This document shows, one piece after another, positions 63,128-64,000 of a DNA stretch of 64,000 bases (position 1 is the stretch's first letter; each line of letters starts with the position of its first letter). The notes beneath the pieces were generated by a model. That model was not told where the DNA came from. It was given only the letters and a program-made list of their open reading frames with translations, and ran no database searches. This stretch comes from Leptospira venezuelensis (GTDB lineage: Bacteria; Spirochaetota; Leptospiria; Leptospirales; Leptospiraceae). Both the position numbers and the translations under genes were made by a program. The DNA lies in the NCBI RefSeq assembly GCF_002150035.1, contig NZ_NETS01000006.1:124001-188000 (forward strand), written 5' to 3'.

Positions 63128-63934
63128 ATGAATATACTCATCACTGGTGCAAGCGGCGGTTTGGGAAAAAATCTGGCGGAGAAAGCTTACGCTTTAGGTC
63201 ATAATATACTTCTCACAAATCTAAACGAAAAGGCTCTAAAAGATTACATTACTAAACAAAAGTTTGATAAGAACAGGGTATTGATCTCAAAGTTAGATGT
63301 TACTTCTCCTTCTGATTGGAAGAAGGTTATGGATCTGGCTTATAAAAAGTGGGGAAAGCTGGACATTCTAATGAATGTGGCAGGATACCTTCTTCCCGGT
63401 TACATTGAAAATGTAAGCCCTAAAGATATTGATAAGCATATAGATATCAATGCTAAAGGTTTGATGTATGGAACTAGAGAAGCTTCTATCCGAATGATTG
63501 CACAAGGTGGAGGGCATATTATAAATATTGCATCTTTGGCAGGTGTTGCTCCTATTCCTGGAATTTCTCTTTATTCTACTTCTAAATTTGCAGTCAGAGG
63601 ATTTTCACTTGCGGTCGCCCAAGAATTGAGGCCCAAAAAAGTATTTGTGAGTGTAGTTTGCCCAGACGCGATCCAAACACCAATGCTTGATCTACAAAAA
63701 GATTACGAAGAAGCTTCCATGACATTCTCCGGGAATCGATATCTCAAAACGGAAGAAGTGACTGATATTATTTTTAATAAGGTTATTCCTAACAAACCAA
63801 TGGAAGTTTTGATCCCAGGTTCCAGAGGATTTTTGGCTAAGGTAGGAAGTTTTCTACCTGGTTTGAATGCTTTACTCAGTCCTTCTCTTATGAATAAAGG
63901 TAAGAAAAAACAAACAGTCTATAAAAAGGTTTAA
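63128..63934 (+). CDS. Short-chain dehydrogenase/reductase
   Basis: A 268-residue SDR. The cofactor loop is LITGASGGLGKNL (residues 4-16), NAG-like MNVAGYLLPG, catalytic Ser in NIASLAG and YSTSKFAVRGFSL (Tyr-x-x-x-Lys). The C-terminal part (VTDIIFNKVIPNKPMEVLIPGS) lacks the DGG and is longer than FabG, more like lipid- or sterol-type SDRs. ATG 63128 lies 9 bp after the MBL-fold gene. Substrate unknown. Confidence 0.88.
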   Translation: MNILITGASGGLGKNLAEKAYALGHNILLTNLNEKALKDYITKQKFDKNRVLISKLDVTSPSDWKKVMDLAYKKWGKLDILMNVAGYLLPGYIENVSPKDIDKHIDINAKGLMYGTREASIRMIAQGGGHIINIASLAGVAPIPGISLYSTSKFAVRGFSLAVAQELRPKKVFVSVVCPDAIQTPMLDLQKDYEEASMTFSGNRYLKTEEVTDIIFNKVIPNKPMEVLIPGSRGFLAKVGSFLPGLNALLSPSLMNKGKKKQTVYKKV

Positions 63935-63935
63935 G

Positions 63936-64000
63936 TTGGACCTTTCTTATTTTTTCAATTTGGCTGGGGTCACAGTGTTTGCTGTATCAGGAGCCTTGGC
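63936..64000 (+). CDS. 5' end of a TRIC/UPF0126-type channel gene (cut by window edge)
   Basis: A TTG at 63936, with AAAAAGG nine bases earlier and one base after the SDR stop, opens a frame reading MDLSYFFNLAGVTVFAVSGA before the window ends. The VFAVSGALA helix is the signature start of trimeric intracellular cation-channel (UPF0126/YadS) proteins. Only about 22 codons are present. Confidence 0.6.
   Translation, partial: MDLSYFFNLAGVTVFAVSGAL

Overview
The window reads as chromosomal DNA of a spirochaete, most likely Leptospira. The marks are a DUF1564 protein (a family I know only from Leptospira), a small Cys-containing lipoprotein of a Leptospira type, many SpoIIE-type phosphatases joined to GAF, HAMP or kinase-like modules, AT-leaning codon use, and dispersed short repeats between genes. 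The species cannot be fixed from the sequence. No tRNA, rRNA, CRISPR array, transposase or prophage module was seen.

Layout. 0-7.4 kb: a PhoX/DUF839 protein, a secreted SGNH hydrolase, a minus-strand operon of SpoIIE phosphatase, NAD kinase-like protein and STAS protein, then a repeat-rich spacer and a hypothetical gene. 7.4-12.8 kb: fatty-acid desaturase, a secreted caspase-like/ankyrin protein, meaB and a MeaA-type B12-dependent acyl-CoA mutase. 12.9-17.7 kb: a membrane protein with a methyltransferase, a lipoprotein, and a two-component pair. 17.7-24.5 kb: NAPE-PLD-like hydrolase, haloalkane dehalogenase-like hydrolase, enoyl-CoA hydratase, FadL-type porin, an MpaB-type oxygenase, and a small polytopic protein resembling PaxB-type membrane terpene cyclases. 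24.5-34 kb: a 1771-residue pseudokinase/ATPase/GAF/SpoIIE protein, a sodium:solute symporter, a diguanylate cyclase and an MFS transporter.

34-50 kb looks most accessory. A 540-bp spacer holds a strong Shine-Dalgarno, a 17-codon mini-ORF and nested hairpins. Next come a patatin plus GH5 ceramidase-like pair, an ECF sigma/FecR/HAMP cluster, a solitary DNA methyltransferase, a second FecR protein and DUF1564. At least eleven copies of a 16-bp element (TGTCGAAGTTACTACA or its complement) lie only in this interval, in spacers and inside genes. A methionine/SAM-cycle operon closes it: ArsR-methyltransferase regulator with a perfect upstream palindrome, ahcY, a 7Fe ferredoxin and metH.

50-64 kb is more ordinary: two secreted or outer-membrane proteins, 6-phosphofructokinase, a GAF-GAF-SpoIIE phosphatase, argB, two SDR enzymes, an M61 peptidase, a Bcp peroxiredoxin, a membrane adenylate/guanylate cyclase, a small membrane protein, a degenerate metallo-beta-lactamase-fold protein, and the first codons of a TRIC-type channel.

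Common threads are signalling through SpoIIE/STAS partner switching, c-di-GMP and cAMP; B12-dependent chemistry (MeaA, MetH); and lipid or hydrophobic-substrate metabolism (desaturase, FadL, patatin, ceramidase, NAPE-PLD-like).
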